A stretch of 64,000 nucleotides of DNA from Desulforhopalus vacuolatus. GTDB lineage: Bacteria > Desulfobacterota > Desulfobulbia > Desulfobulbales > Desulfocapsaceae. The stretch spans positions 62,001 to 126,000 of the forward strand of contig NZ_JAFFPZ010000002.1 of the NCBI RefSeq assembly GCF_016918505.1, written 5' to 3'. The notes under the pieces are model-generated. The model did not search any database, was not told the origin of the DNA, and saw only the letters and a program-made list of their open reading frames with translations. Position numbers and translations under genes: made by a program. Shown here piece after piece: positions 25,667-34,084 of this stretch; position 1 is the stretch's first letter, and every line of letters starts with the position of its first letter.

Positions 25667-27603
25667 TTGTGCATTTTTTTACCGTATTGCTCTCTTTCTG
25701 TCGAACACTATTGCTGTTGTGGCCGGTGTTGCTCTTCCCGGTGTGCTGCAGTGTGCACTCTGCAGCAGCGGCGGAGCAGATGGATGTCACTGCCAGAGAC
25801 AGTGGCATCGATACGGAGAAAGATACAAAGAACGCGACGACTGTGCAGCGGCTGGAACATCTGCTTGGTATCAAGCAAAAAAAGGAGAAAGAGAAGCCGG
25901 TTCTGATTAATGTCAGCGTGACCGGGATTAAAGATCCGCTGCTGAAAAACGTTTTCGACCGTCTCTCTCTCTTCCGTCAGCGCAGTAACCCCGGCCTCAA
26001 TGCCATCTCTGTTACTCAGCTCTTCCGTCGCGGACGCAAAGATATAAAGGGGGCACTGCAGCCCTTCGGTTACTATAATCCGCAGATCAAATCAACCCTT
26101 ACCCACGGAGAGAAAGACGGCAAAATGAGCTGGGATGCCTCCTTCGTCATTGATAAGGGCACGCCGGTGGTGGTCGTTTCGCGGGAGTTGCGCTGTGAAG
26201 GTGAAGGGCGCAACAACTCTTCCATTAACAAGATTATCAGCAACTTCCTGCTGGTAAAGGGTGACGTCCTCAAACAACAGCTGTATGAGAGTGAGAAGAA
26301 GAAACTTCTCAATATCGCCATTCAGGAGGGCTATCTTGATGCCGCTTTCACCACCAGTGTCGTGCAGGTTGACCCTGTTACCAGCACCAGCACCATCGTC
26401 CTTGTGCTCAACACCGGCCGGGTCTACCGCTTTGGGGACACGAATCTCACCACCGATCCGCCCCAACGCTTTCGCGAGAAGCTGCTGCATGGTTATCTAC
26501 CCTATCACAAGGGCGATTCTTACAGTGTGAGTGCACTTTATAAGCTGCAGTCCATCCTCTATCAGACGGACTATTTCAAGAATGTTACCGTAACAGGCCA
26601 TCCTGAGAACGCACAAAACGGAGAGATTCCGGTAGCCGTAAGCCTGGAGATGCCCGATCAGCCCAATAAATACACCCTTGGTGCGGGCTATGCCACCGAT
26701 ACCGGAGCCCGGGTAACAGCCAGCTGGAAGAACCGTATGCTTAATTCCAGCGGGGATCATCTCGGTGCCGGGGTGGAAGTCGCAGAATTTGAGAAACAGG
26801 TTTACATTACCTGGGAGAAACCCCGCTCAGAAGATCCGCGCTATGATCACTACCTCTTGAGCAGTTCCTACCTTGAAAATGAATGGGATGATACATCTAC
26901 CCGGCAGTTCAGCACCTCGTTCCTGCGGAAATACAGCGGCCCGAAGTTTAATCTCTCCGGCGGATTGGAGTTTGTGGACGAGTCCTATGACGTTGGCAGC
27001 AGCAGTAGCAGCAGCGGTACCGCCACCATTGTCATGCCGACCTCTACCTTTGGTTTTGTGCTCGCCGATGACCTTATTAATACCGGTAACGGTCTGCGCG
27101 TTTCCGCCGACGTCAAGGGTGCCCTGGATAATGCGCTCTCTGATGTCTCCTTTTTACAGTGGCAGCTGGGAGGCAAGGTGGTTCTTACGCCGATCAGTCG
27201 CTGGCGATTGCTGGGCCGGGCACGCTTCGGGGCGACACTGATCAGCGACATTGAAGATATCCCTCCCTCGCTGCGTTTCTATGCGGGGGGTGACAACTCC
27301 ATCCGCGGTTACGCCTATAAATCTATCGGTCCCACGAATTCAGACGGCGATGTGGTTGGGGGGAAATATCTCACCGTGGAGTCGGTGGAGGTGGAACGCC
27401 TGATCGGCCAATATTTTGGGGTCGCTGCCTTCTGGGACGTGGGGACTGCCACCAACGACCTCTCACTGGATTTTCACCAGGGGGCGGGGGCCGGGTTGCG
27501 GGTGCGGCTGCCCTTCGGTTCCATCAAACTTGATTTGGCCTCGGCGATCACCGAATCGGGCTATCCGCTGCGGGTCCATTTGAGCGTGGGGGGTGACCTG
27601 TGA
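25618..27603 (+). CDS. tamA: TamA/BamA-family outer-membrane protein
   Basis: An Omp85-family protein of about 660 residues: signal peptide, three POTRA-like domains (about 90-320) and a C-terminal beta-barrel with RFYAGGDNSIRGYAYKSIGP and RVHLSVGGDL at the end. TamA works with TamB in outer-membrane assembly or lipid transport. The TTG at 25618 has GAGG 8 nt upstream; ATG at 25636 is an alternative. Both lie inside a MITE, so the first 16 or so residues are MITE-encoded. The likely ancestral ATG is at 25380, on the far side of the insertion. The stop overlaps the tamB start. Confidence 0.9.
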   Translation: MTVTKTMDERLVIRCPLVHFFTVLLSFCRTLLLLWPVLLFPVCCSVHSAAAAEQMDVTARDSGIDTEKDTKNATTVQRLEHLLGIKQKKEKEKPVLINVSVTGIKDPLLKNVFDRLSLFRQRSNPGLNAISVTQLFRRGRKDIKGALQPFGYYNPQIKSTLTHGEKDGKMSWDASFVIDKGTPVVVVSRELRCEGEGRNNSSINKIISNFLLVKGDVLKQQLYESEKKKLLNIAIQEGYLDAAFTTSVVQVDPVTSTSTIVLVLNTGRVYRFGDTNLTTDPPQRFREKLLHGYLPYHKGDSYSVSALYKLQSILYQTDYFKNVTVTGHPENAQNGEIPVAVSLEMPDQPNKYTLGAGYATDTGARVTASWKNRMLNSSGDHLGAGVEVAEFEKQVYITWEKPRSEDPRYDHYLLSSSYLENEWDDTSTRQFSTSFLRKYSGPKFNLSGGLEFVDESYDVGSSSSSSGTATIVMPTSTFGFVLADDLINTGNGLRVSADVKGALDNALSDVSFLQWQLGGKVVLTPISRWRLLGRARFGATLISDIEDIPPSLRFYAGGDNSIRGYAYKSIGPTNSDGDVVGGKYLTVESVEVERLIGQYFGVAAFWDVGTATNDLSLDFHQGAGAGLRVRLPFGSIKLDLASAITESGYPLRVHLSVGGDL

Positions 27604-30600
27604 AACTGTTGGGATTCCTGCCTCGCAGGCGGACAAGTCGACTGCTGGTGCTGCTGTTACTGCTCTTTCTCTGTTTTGTCGGAGCGGTGTTGTCGCCGCT
27701 CGGGGTGCAGGGAGTGCGTTTCGCGGCCAACTCTTTCTCTGGTGGTCAGGTACATATTGGACAGGCCTCCGGGGCATTTTTCAACAGTTTCACCTTTGCT
27801 GACATCAGTGTCAAAGGCGAAGGTAAACCGACCACATTGAAAAAGTTTCTGATATGCTGGAAGCCCTTTGCCCTGCTGCGCGGCAAACTGCATCTGGAGC
27901 AGGTGGAAGTGGATGGTCTTTTTGTGGATGGCAGCATCCATAATTCTGAGCAGAAGGAGCCTGCAAAAAGTTCCTTTCAGCCGCAGAAACTTCTCTCCCT
28001 CTTCTCCGTGCAGGTAGACGATTTCTCCGCCAGTGACGTGGTGTTTGACCGCGGTTTTGACAAGGATGGTGATCCATGCACCTCTTTCCTCTTCGACTCT
28101 GTTCACCTTGCCTTCTCCGGTGGTCTTGACGGGGTACGGATACAAAAGCTCAAGCTTGACGGCCCGGATATGGCCCTCGATATGAAGGGCTCACTGGAAC
28201 CGGGAACTCTTCCGGCAACGGACTGGCAGGTCGATTTTGGCGGTTTCTTCCGTTTCGCCGGTTTTGGTTTCCACTCAATGACCGGAAACCTGCAGCTCTC
28301 AGGAGATGCGGAAAATCCAGATCTCGCTGCCGTCCTGTTTACTCCCGGTACCCTTAGTGCCAATGTGAAGGTGCATGATCTGACGAGTGATCCGCACTGG
28401 GCCGGGCGTCTGCGCGGACACGATTTTGACCTTTCCGCGTGGATCAAATACTGTCCGTCGATCATCTTCAGCAATGTGGACGGGGATGTGAAGGGCGATT
28501 TCCATCATTACGAAGGGCATGCCGTTTTCACCGCTGACTGGGAGCATCGCAAGAATCTCCGTCTCGAAGGGGATTTTAACGGGAACGCCGACAAGATTGA
28601 TCTCTCTGACATGCGCCTTCAACAGGGGGAGTCGCAGGTTACCGCCGAGTCTATCTGGCTCTACTGGAAAGAGGGCTTTGCCTGGCGTGGTGATCTGCAT
28701 GGAAAAAAGATCGATCCGCAACTGATTGTCTCCCAGCTTGCCGGTCGTCTGGATGGCCGTTTTGAGACTCGGTTGAAGACCTCTGGAAAGATTCTCAACC
28801 ATCTGGTGGTGGGAGAGGTCAATATCGCTGAACTGGACGGTGAGATAGATAATCAACCGGTGTGGCTCAGCGGCGATATCCAGCTGGACAACGAGTCCGT
28901 CTCCAGCGATAAATTGCTCCTGCGCAGTGGTGAAATGGATGGGGAGGCTGTGGTCGGCCCGGCCCGCTTTACGTGGGAAGGTGATGGCGGATGGCAGGGG
29001 AAGATTCTGCTGAAGAAATTTAATCCCGGCTTCTTCTCCCCCTTGTTTGAGGGGACTGTCGACGGAGAACTGGAGAGCAGTGGGCAACTGTCTTCCAGTT
29101 CTACCCCTTCAGAGAAAAGCGCAGACGGTGACCACCGCCGGAGTCTGCAGACGAAGCTGCGGTTAAAGGAGCTCTCCGGCACGATACACGGCAACAAACT
29201 CAGCGGCAGCGGTGAGATCAGTTTTGCCAATGGCGTCCTTCTCACCGACGGCTTCTCCCTTGCCCTGGGCCGTTCGCAGCTGCATCTTGCCAGGGGGAAT
29301 GTCGCCACAGACAGTGAGTCGGGAAAACTTCGCCTGAAGGGCAGTTTTTCCTCACCGGACATCGGTGACTTCCTGCCTCGGGCACAGGGCAGTCTGCAGC
29401 TCTCCATGGACGGCAGCGGGACGCTGGCCCGCCCGGAAATTCAAGCAAAATTCAGTGGTAGAGGGCTGTCACGGGACGAGTTCTTTCTGGGGAGTGTTGA
29501 CGGGAACATTCGTCTTGAAGGGGTGGAGAAGAGCCTGGTCAGCGGCACCCTGCGCGCGATGGAACTGAAAAACGGCAGGAACCGGATCGGCGGGCTTGAT
29601 GCCGACCTTACCGGTCGCGTTGACAGCCATACGCTCTCTGTCCGTCTCACTGAAGGAAATTTCGGAGAGAGCAGTTTCTCCTCCTCTCTGTCTGTAAAGG
29701 GTGGTTACAGCCTCGCGGAGAAAAGGTGGAAAGGTGTTCTCAACGGTGGCAGACTGGAACTGCCGCAGGAGAAGGTGCTGCCCCGCCTGATACAGCAGGA
29801 CGAGGCACAGCTTTCCCTGGGACGTGAGGGTGTTTCACTCAGCAGTTTCTGCCTCACGGGGGCGCCGGGGGAACTCTGCATCAGCGGAGAAGTGGACAGC
29901 GGCAGGGAAAAGGTACAAGCCGGAGAAGTCCAGGGTCCCCGCTGGCAAACCTCGCTGGACATTGCAAAACTGGATCTTGGAATACTCTCAAAGGGTCGTA
30001 ACCCTCTGCTTCTCCTTACCGGTCTTCTCTCGGGTACAGCACAGTTCTCTGGTACAGGGAGTGTCCCGCAAAACGGGCAGTTTGCCCTGGAACTGCCTCG
30101 GGCGAAGCTTGAGTTTAACGATGGCATGGCAGATGGAGAGACTTTTGTTTTGGACAACACCCGTTTTGACGGCAGCTTCACCGCTGGCGAGCTGCGGCTC
30201 GCTGGAAACAGCGATGTGGGGAACAACGGTCTCTTTACCTTCAATGTGAACGCTGACGGAATCGACGACATTGGTACATTGCCGAAGCTTGCCACTCTGC
30301 CGCTTTCCGGCACCCTCTCGCTGAGTAATTTAAAGGTCGACATGCTCGGTGCCCTGCTCCCCGAGGGGCAGCCTGTGGGCAGACTCTACGCCGAGTTTGA
30401 TCTCAGCGGTACTGCACGTGATCCGATGCTGAAGGGAGATGCGAGGCTTGATGGCAGCGTTGGTGTGCTCAGCCGGGGCATTGTTCTCACCGATGTGGGG
30501 TTCTCCGTCTCCGCCGACCGTAACAGCATGCGAATGGATGGCAGGGCCCGTTCAGGCAGGGGAGAGGTGAAAGTGGGCGGCCGCCTGGAATACCAGCCCG

Positions 30601-31565
30601 TTTTCTTTGGCATGTTCGCCATTACCGGAAAGGATTTTACCGCCGTCTCCCAGCCGGAATATACCTTTGAGGTTAACCCCGATCTGCATTTTCAGTTTAA
30701 TGCGAAAGGGGGACGGCTCAGCGGAAAAGTAGCAGTCGCCTCCGGCGAGGTGGATTTGAACAACTTCACCCCCTCTGTCTCCGCTTCCGAGGATGTCGTT
30801 CTGGTGAATAAGAACGGCGCGGAGAAGACAGGCTGGCCGATTTCTCTTGATGTGGATGTGGCATTGCAGGATGCCGTCAAAGTAAAAGGATATGGCCTTT
30901 CCGGGATGCTCAGCGGCAACCTTGTGGTACACCGGGAACCCGAGGATGTGTTTACCGGCAAGGGGCTGCTGCAGTTGAAGAAAGCGAAGATCTCCATGTA
31001 CGGGCGTACACTGGATATCACGCGGGGCAATATCACCTTTTCCGGTGGGCCGATTGATAATCCTGGCATTGACGTCCGCGCCCAGAAAACGATGACGGAT
31101 GAACAGACTCTCGGCGAAGGATATACTGTGGGCATAGATGTGAGCGGCCTGGTGCAGAGCCTGCAGTATCACCTCTTCTCCAGTCCGTCAATGACCGAGA
31201 CAGAGATTCTTTCCTACCTTATCCTCGGCCATTCCCTTGCCGGTGCAGAGTCTGGGGATGAAAGCCTTCTTGTCACCGTAGCAGACAAGCTCGGGCTGGC
31301 CGGTGGTTCGTTGCTGTTCGGTGATCTTGGCAGTATCTTTTCCATTGACGATGTCCATCTGGAGGGCAGTGCCAGTAAGGAGAACATCTCCCTTGTGGTG
31401 GGTAAACGCCTGTCGAGGGACGTATATGTCGGCTATGATGTGAATATGTTCAGCCAGGTTGGCGAATTCTGGATTCGCTACAATATGAAGCACGGCTTTT
31501 CGGTGGAAACGCACAGCTCTTCAGAATCAACCGGTGCGGACATTCTTTTCTCCTTTGAAAAGTGA
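27600..31565 (+). CDS. tamB: TamB, translocation and assembly module protein
   Basis: This 1321-residue protein has one N-terminal membrane anchor (about residues 15-38) and a very long beta-rich periplasmic region. The C-terminal DUF490/TamB domain includes GKGLLQLKKAKISMYGRTLD, ITFSGGPIDNPGIDVRAQK, SSPSMTETEILSYLILG and GKRLSRDVYVGYDVNMF. It forms a hydrophobic-groove bridge between inner and outer membranes. GTG at 27600 overlaps the tamA TGA, so the two are coupled. Size and gene order are standard. Confidence 0.93.
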   Translation: MKLLGFLPRRRTSRLLVLLLLLFLCFVGAVLSPLGVQGVRFAANSFSGGQVHIGQASGAFFNSFTFADISVKGEGKPTTLKKFLICWKPFALLRGKLHLEQVEVDGLFVDGSIHNSEQKEPAKSSFQPQKLLSLFSVQVDDFSASDVVFDRGFDKDGDPCTSFLFDSVHLAFSGGLDGVRIQKLKLDGPDMALDMKGSLEPGTLPATDWQVDFGGFFRFAGFGFHSMTGNLQLSGDAENPDLAAVLFTPGTLSANVKVHDLTSDPHWAGRLRGHDFDLSAWIKYCPSIIFSNVDGDVKGDFHHYEGHAVFTADWEHRKNLRLEGDFNGNADKIDLSDMRLQQGESQVTAESIWLYWKEGFAWRGDLHGKKIDPQLIVSQLAGRLDGRFETRLKTSGKILNHLVVGEVNIAELDGEIDNQPVWLSGDIQLDNESVSSDKLLLRSGEMDGEAVVGPARFTWEGDGGWQGKILLKKFNPGFFSPLFEGTVDGELESSGQLSSSSTPSEKSADGDHRRSLQTKLRLKELSGTIHGNKLSGSGEISFANGVLLTDGFSLALGRSQLHLARGNVATDSESGKLRLKGSFSSPDIGDFLPRAQGSLQLSMDGSGTLARPEIQAKFSGRGLSRDEFFLGSVDGNIRLEGVEKSLVSGTLRAMELKNGRNRIGGLDADLTGRVDSHTLSVRLTEGNFGESSFSSSLSVKGGYSLAEKRWKGVLNGGRLELPQEKVLPRLIQQDEAQLSLGREGVSLSSFCLTGAPGELCISGEVDSGREKVQAGEVQGPRWQTSLDIAKLDLGILSKGRNPLLLLTGLLSGTAQFSGTGSVPQNGQFALELPRAKLEFNDGMADGETFVLDNTRFDGSFTAGELRLAGNSDVGNNGLFTFNVNADGIDDIGTLPKLATLPLSGTLSLSNLKVDMLGALLPEGQPVGRLYAEFDLSGTARDPMLKGDARLDGSVGVLSRGIVLTDVGFSVSADRNSMRMDGRARSGRGEVKVGGRLEYQPVFFGMFAITGKDFTAVSQPEYTFEVNPDLHFQFNAKGGRLSGKVAVASGEVDLNNFTPSVSASEDVVLVNKNGAEKTGWPISLDVDVALQDAVKVKGYGLSGMLSGNLVVHREPEDVFTGKGLLQLKKAKISMYGRTLDITRGNITFSGGPIDNPGIDVRAQKTMTDEQTLGEGYTVGIDVSGLVQSLQYHLFSSPSMTETEILSYLILGHSLAGAESGDESLLVTVADKLGLAGGSLLFGDLGSIFSIDDVHLEGSASKENISLVVGKRLSRDVYVGYDVNMFSQVGEFWIRYNMKHGFSVETHSSSESTGADILFSFEK

Positions 31566-32950
31566 AATTTTTCTTAAAAATGGGCGCAATGAGCGAAAAA
31601 GAGACCACAATTCTTGTTGTTGACGACGATCAGGCTCACCGTTATATGCTCTGCTCCATGCTCAGGACGTGGGGGTGGCGGACGGTGGAGGCTGACGATG
31701 GCGTTACCGCTGTAGCTGCCGTGGAGAACCACACCTACGATGCCGTGCTCATGGATGTCCGCATGACGAAGATGGACGGCCACACTGCCTTCCGGCATAT
31801 TCATGAGATGCACCCGGAACTGCCGGTGGTTATCATGACTGCCTACTCTACAGTGGACGACGCCGTCGAGGCAATTCAACAGGGTGCCCACGACTATCTT
31901 ACCAAACCTCTCGACTTTGAACGGCTTCGCCTTGCCCTTTCACGGGCGGTGGATCTGCGTCAGGTGCAGTCCCGGCAGGAGGAGAAACATGGCCGGGACG
32001 AAGAGCAGGGGAGGCTTGATACCCGAATCATCGGCGAATCTCCGAGGATACAGGATTTGCTGGAGATGATCAGTTATGTCGCCCCCACCGAGGCCTCGGT
32101 GTTGATTTGTGGAGAGTCCGGCACCGGCAAGGAGCTGGTGGCCGAGACCCTGTATCGCAACAGCGAGCGGAGCAACGGACCCTTTGTCACTGTCAACTGT
32201 GCGGCGCTGGCCGAGGGGGTGCTGGAGAGTGAACTCTTTGGCCATGAAAAGGGAGCCTTCACCGGTGCTGAAAGTCGGCGCGAGGGAAAGTTCGTCCAGG
32301 CTGACGGCGGCACACTTTTTTTGGATGAGATTGGTGAGACCACCCAGGCAATGCAGGTGAAACTGTTGCGGGTGCTCCAGGAGCGTGAGCTGCAGCGGGT
32401 GGGTGGCAGTGAGCTGGTACAGGTGGATGTGCGCATCCTCGCCGCCACCAACCTTGATCTGGAGAAGGAAGTGGCGGATGGCCATTTTCGGGAAGACCTC
32501 TACTACCGTCTCAACGTGGTCATGCTTACCGTCCCGCCCCTGCGGGAGCGGGGCGATGATCTTGAATTGCTGACACGTTTTTTCGCCGAAAAATATGCGA
32601 AAAAAAACCGCCGCCAGCTGGATGGCATCAGTCCGGAGTGCCTGAACATGCTGCGCAGCTGGTCATGGCCGGGCAACGTGCGCGAGCTGGAAAACGCCAT
32701 CGAACGCGGCATCATCCTCATGCGCGGCACTGAGCTGACGGAGAAGAGTCTGCCTCTGACCGTGCAGCGCGGAGGCAGCACAACCGCAGCGCCGGTCGCC
32801 GGCACAGCCACCCTCGAAGAGGCCGAGAAGCGTTTTATCCTGAAAACCCTGGAAGAGACGGGGGGCAATAAAAGTGAAGCGTCAAGACGTCTCGGCATTA
32901 CCCGAAAGACTCTGCTCAACAAGTTGAATCGTTATGAAGAGCAGGGGTGA
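31562..32950 (+). CDS. Sigma-54-dependent response regulator, NtrC/ZraR class
   Basis: This 462-residue (or 453-residue) regulator has a receiver domain (ILVVDDDQAHRYML, phospho-Asp in DAVLMDVRMTK), an AAA+ domain with Walker A GESGTGKE, the sigma-54-contacting GAFTGA loop, Walker B GGTLFLDEIGE and REDLYYRLNV, and a Fis-type helix-turn-helix NKSEASRRLGITRKTLLNKL. GTG at 31562 overlaps the tamB TGA. ATGs at 31580 and 31589 give a start closer to relatives. No histidine kinase is adjacent. The tie to tamAB is unusual. Confidence 0.93.
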   Translation: MKFFLKMGAMSEKETTILVVDDDQAHRYMLCSMLRTWGWRTVEADDGVTAVAAVENHTYDAVLMDVRMTKMDGHTAFRHIHEMHPELPVVIMTAYSTVDDAVEAIQQGAHDYLTKPLDFERLRLALSRAVDLRQVQSRQEEKHGRDEEQGRLDTRIIGESPRIQDLLEMISYVAPTEASVLICGESGTGKELVAETLYRNSERSNGPFVTVNCAALAEGVLESELFGHEKGAFTGAESRREGKFVQADGGTLFLDEIGETTQAMQVKLLRVLQERELQRVGGSELVQVDVRILAATNLDLEKEVADGHFREDLYYRLNVVMLTVPPLRERGDDLELLTRFFAEKYAKKNRRQLDGISPECLNMLRSWSWPGNVRELENAIERGIILMRGTELTEKSLPLTVQRGGSTTAAPVAGTATLEEAEKRFILKTLEETGGNKSEASRRLGITRKTLLNKLNRYEEQG

Positions 32951-32966
32951 TATTCCTTTCCGGGTG

Positions 32967-33262
32967 ATACCAGTGGTTTGTAATTCCGCTGTTATTAGCC
33001 CGTGGTGACAACATGGTGTGTATTTTTTCGCGGGTAATCGGTGATGGTTGCCATTTCGCTGATTACCGCCACCGTAGAGACAAGGCATGCCTTGTCTACA
33101 CAACAACGTTGTGAGAAACCACCGCCGTGCCGATTTTTCACCAATGGTGATGTGATTCCACCGTTATCACCATTGAGATCAATTTCACATCCTTTTTATC
33201 TGTTCGTAATCACCCAAAAAAGATGTTCACGCAGTTGCGTTTTCTGGTCAATACAAAATGTA
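32967..33262. repeat. Family 2-related element, copy 6, ending inside a toxin gene
   Basis: The left end is GATACCAGTGG. It carries a 20-bp perfect palindrome at 33078-33097 (shared with the copy at 6776), the CGTAATCACCCAAAAAAGATG module and the right-end sequence CAATACAAAATGTAA. The terminal GGTAT is missing. Toxin coding sequence begins at once, so the element seems to have replaced the toxin 5' half. Confidence 0.65.
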
Positions 33263-33491
33263 ATGGAATTTGGTTGGCCTGTGGGTATGCCCCTGTGCCG
33301 ATCCATTAAGGGGTACAAAGGACTGTGGAAAATCCGCGTAAACCTCTCTGGTGGGCGAATCGCAAGGGTTTTTTCCTGTGCTCATGAAGGGAATATGCTG
33401 CTTTTGTACGGATTCATCAAAAAAAAGGCAAAAAACACCAGATCATGAAATGGCGGTTGCCGTAAAAAGAATAAAAGGATTAAAGCCATGA
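33263..33491 (+). pseudogene. Truncated, frameshifted RelE/HigB-type toxin remnant
   Basis: The frame from 33263 reads FGWPVGMPLCRSIKGYKGLW, then KIRVNLSGGRIARVF and LLLYGFIKKKAKN, matching the second half of phage Gp49/HigB-like toxins. It ends early at TGA 33446-33448. A one-base shift in the A-rich stretch 33418-33435 restores TPDHEMAVAVKRIKGLKP and a stop at 33489-33491 that overlaps the antitoxin ATG as ATGA. The first 40-50 residues are missing, replaced by a repeat element. The frameshift may be mutation, programmed slippage or sequence error. Confidence 0.72.
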
Positions 33492-33781
33492 ATAAAGAGA
33501 GAGAAAAAGGCCATGTTGGGGGTTCTTTCAGCGATTTTTTGAAAGAACAGGGCACCTGTGAAGAAACAACGCAACAAGCCGTTAAGCGTGTCATTGCTCA
33601 CCAGTTCGCGGCAGCTATGAAGGAAAGCGGGATAAATAAAATTGAAATGGCCAAACAGCTCAAAACAAGCCGTTCGCAGCTTGACCGCTTACTTGACCCT
33701 GAAAACGATAAAGTAACCCTTGCCGCTCTTTCACGAGCCGCAAAAGCGATAGGGCGTTCACTTCGCCTTGAGCTCCAATAA
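33488..33781 (+). CDS. XRE-family antitoxin (HigA-like)
   Basis: This 97-residue protein has a helix-turn-helix in INKIEMAKQLKTSRSQLDRL, then LDPENDKVTLAALSRAAKAIG, typical of HigA/XRE antitoxins paired with RelE/HigB toxins. Its ATG overlaps the remnant toxin stop. It would neutralise the toxin and repress its own promoter. Because the toxin 5' part is gone, this looks like an orphan antitoxin that may still protect against related toxins. Confidence 0.85.
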   Translation: MNKEREKGHVGGSFSDFLKEQGTCEETTQQAVKRVIAHQFAAAMKESGINKIEMAKQLKTSRSQLDRLLDPENDKVTLAALSRAAKAIGRSLRLELQ

Positions 33782-34084
33782 GGAAAGAACTACCGCCATA
33801 ACTTTTCAAACCGCGCCGGATTGGATAACGGTGTGCTGAATGTTGCGGTGTCCAGGGAAGTCCTGAATAAGCTGCGTATCGGCCCCCTGGTCAGCAAAGT
33901 AAAGCCGCATCCGTGGCGGACTTGTAAGGATGGGCAGGTACGGCAAGGCTTGCTTTCTTTGCATAGTCGCAGATTACCACCCACGCCGTTTTTCGGCTTA
34001 ATGGTATCCGGCGCTCACTCACGAAAAAAGAGTCTTCTTCCGGTTTCAACCTTTTTCTCTCAACAAACCATGCTATTTATCACT
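33782..34084. other. Spacer between antitoxin and sensor kinase
   Basis: The frame of the kinase is open leftward to 33821, but the sequence before 34070 lacks similarity to a signal peptide or any domain I recognise. I see no promoter or repeat I can support. It may be a remnant of another gene. Confidence 0.4.
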
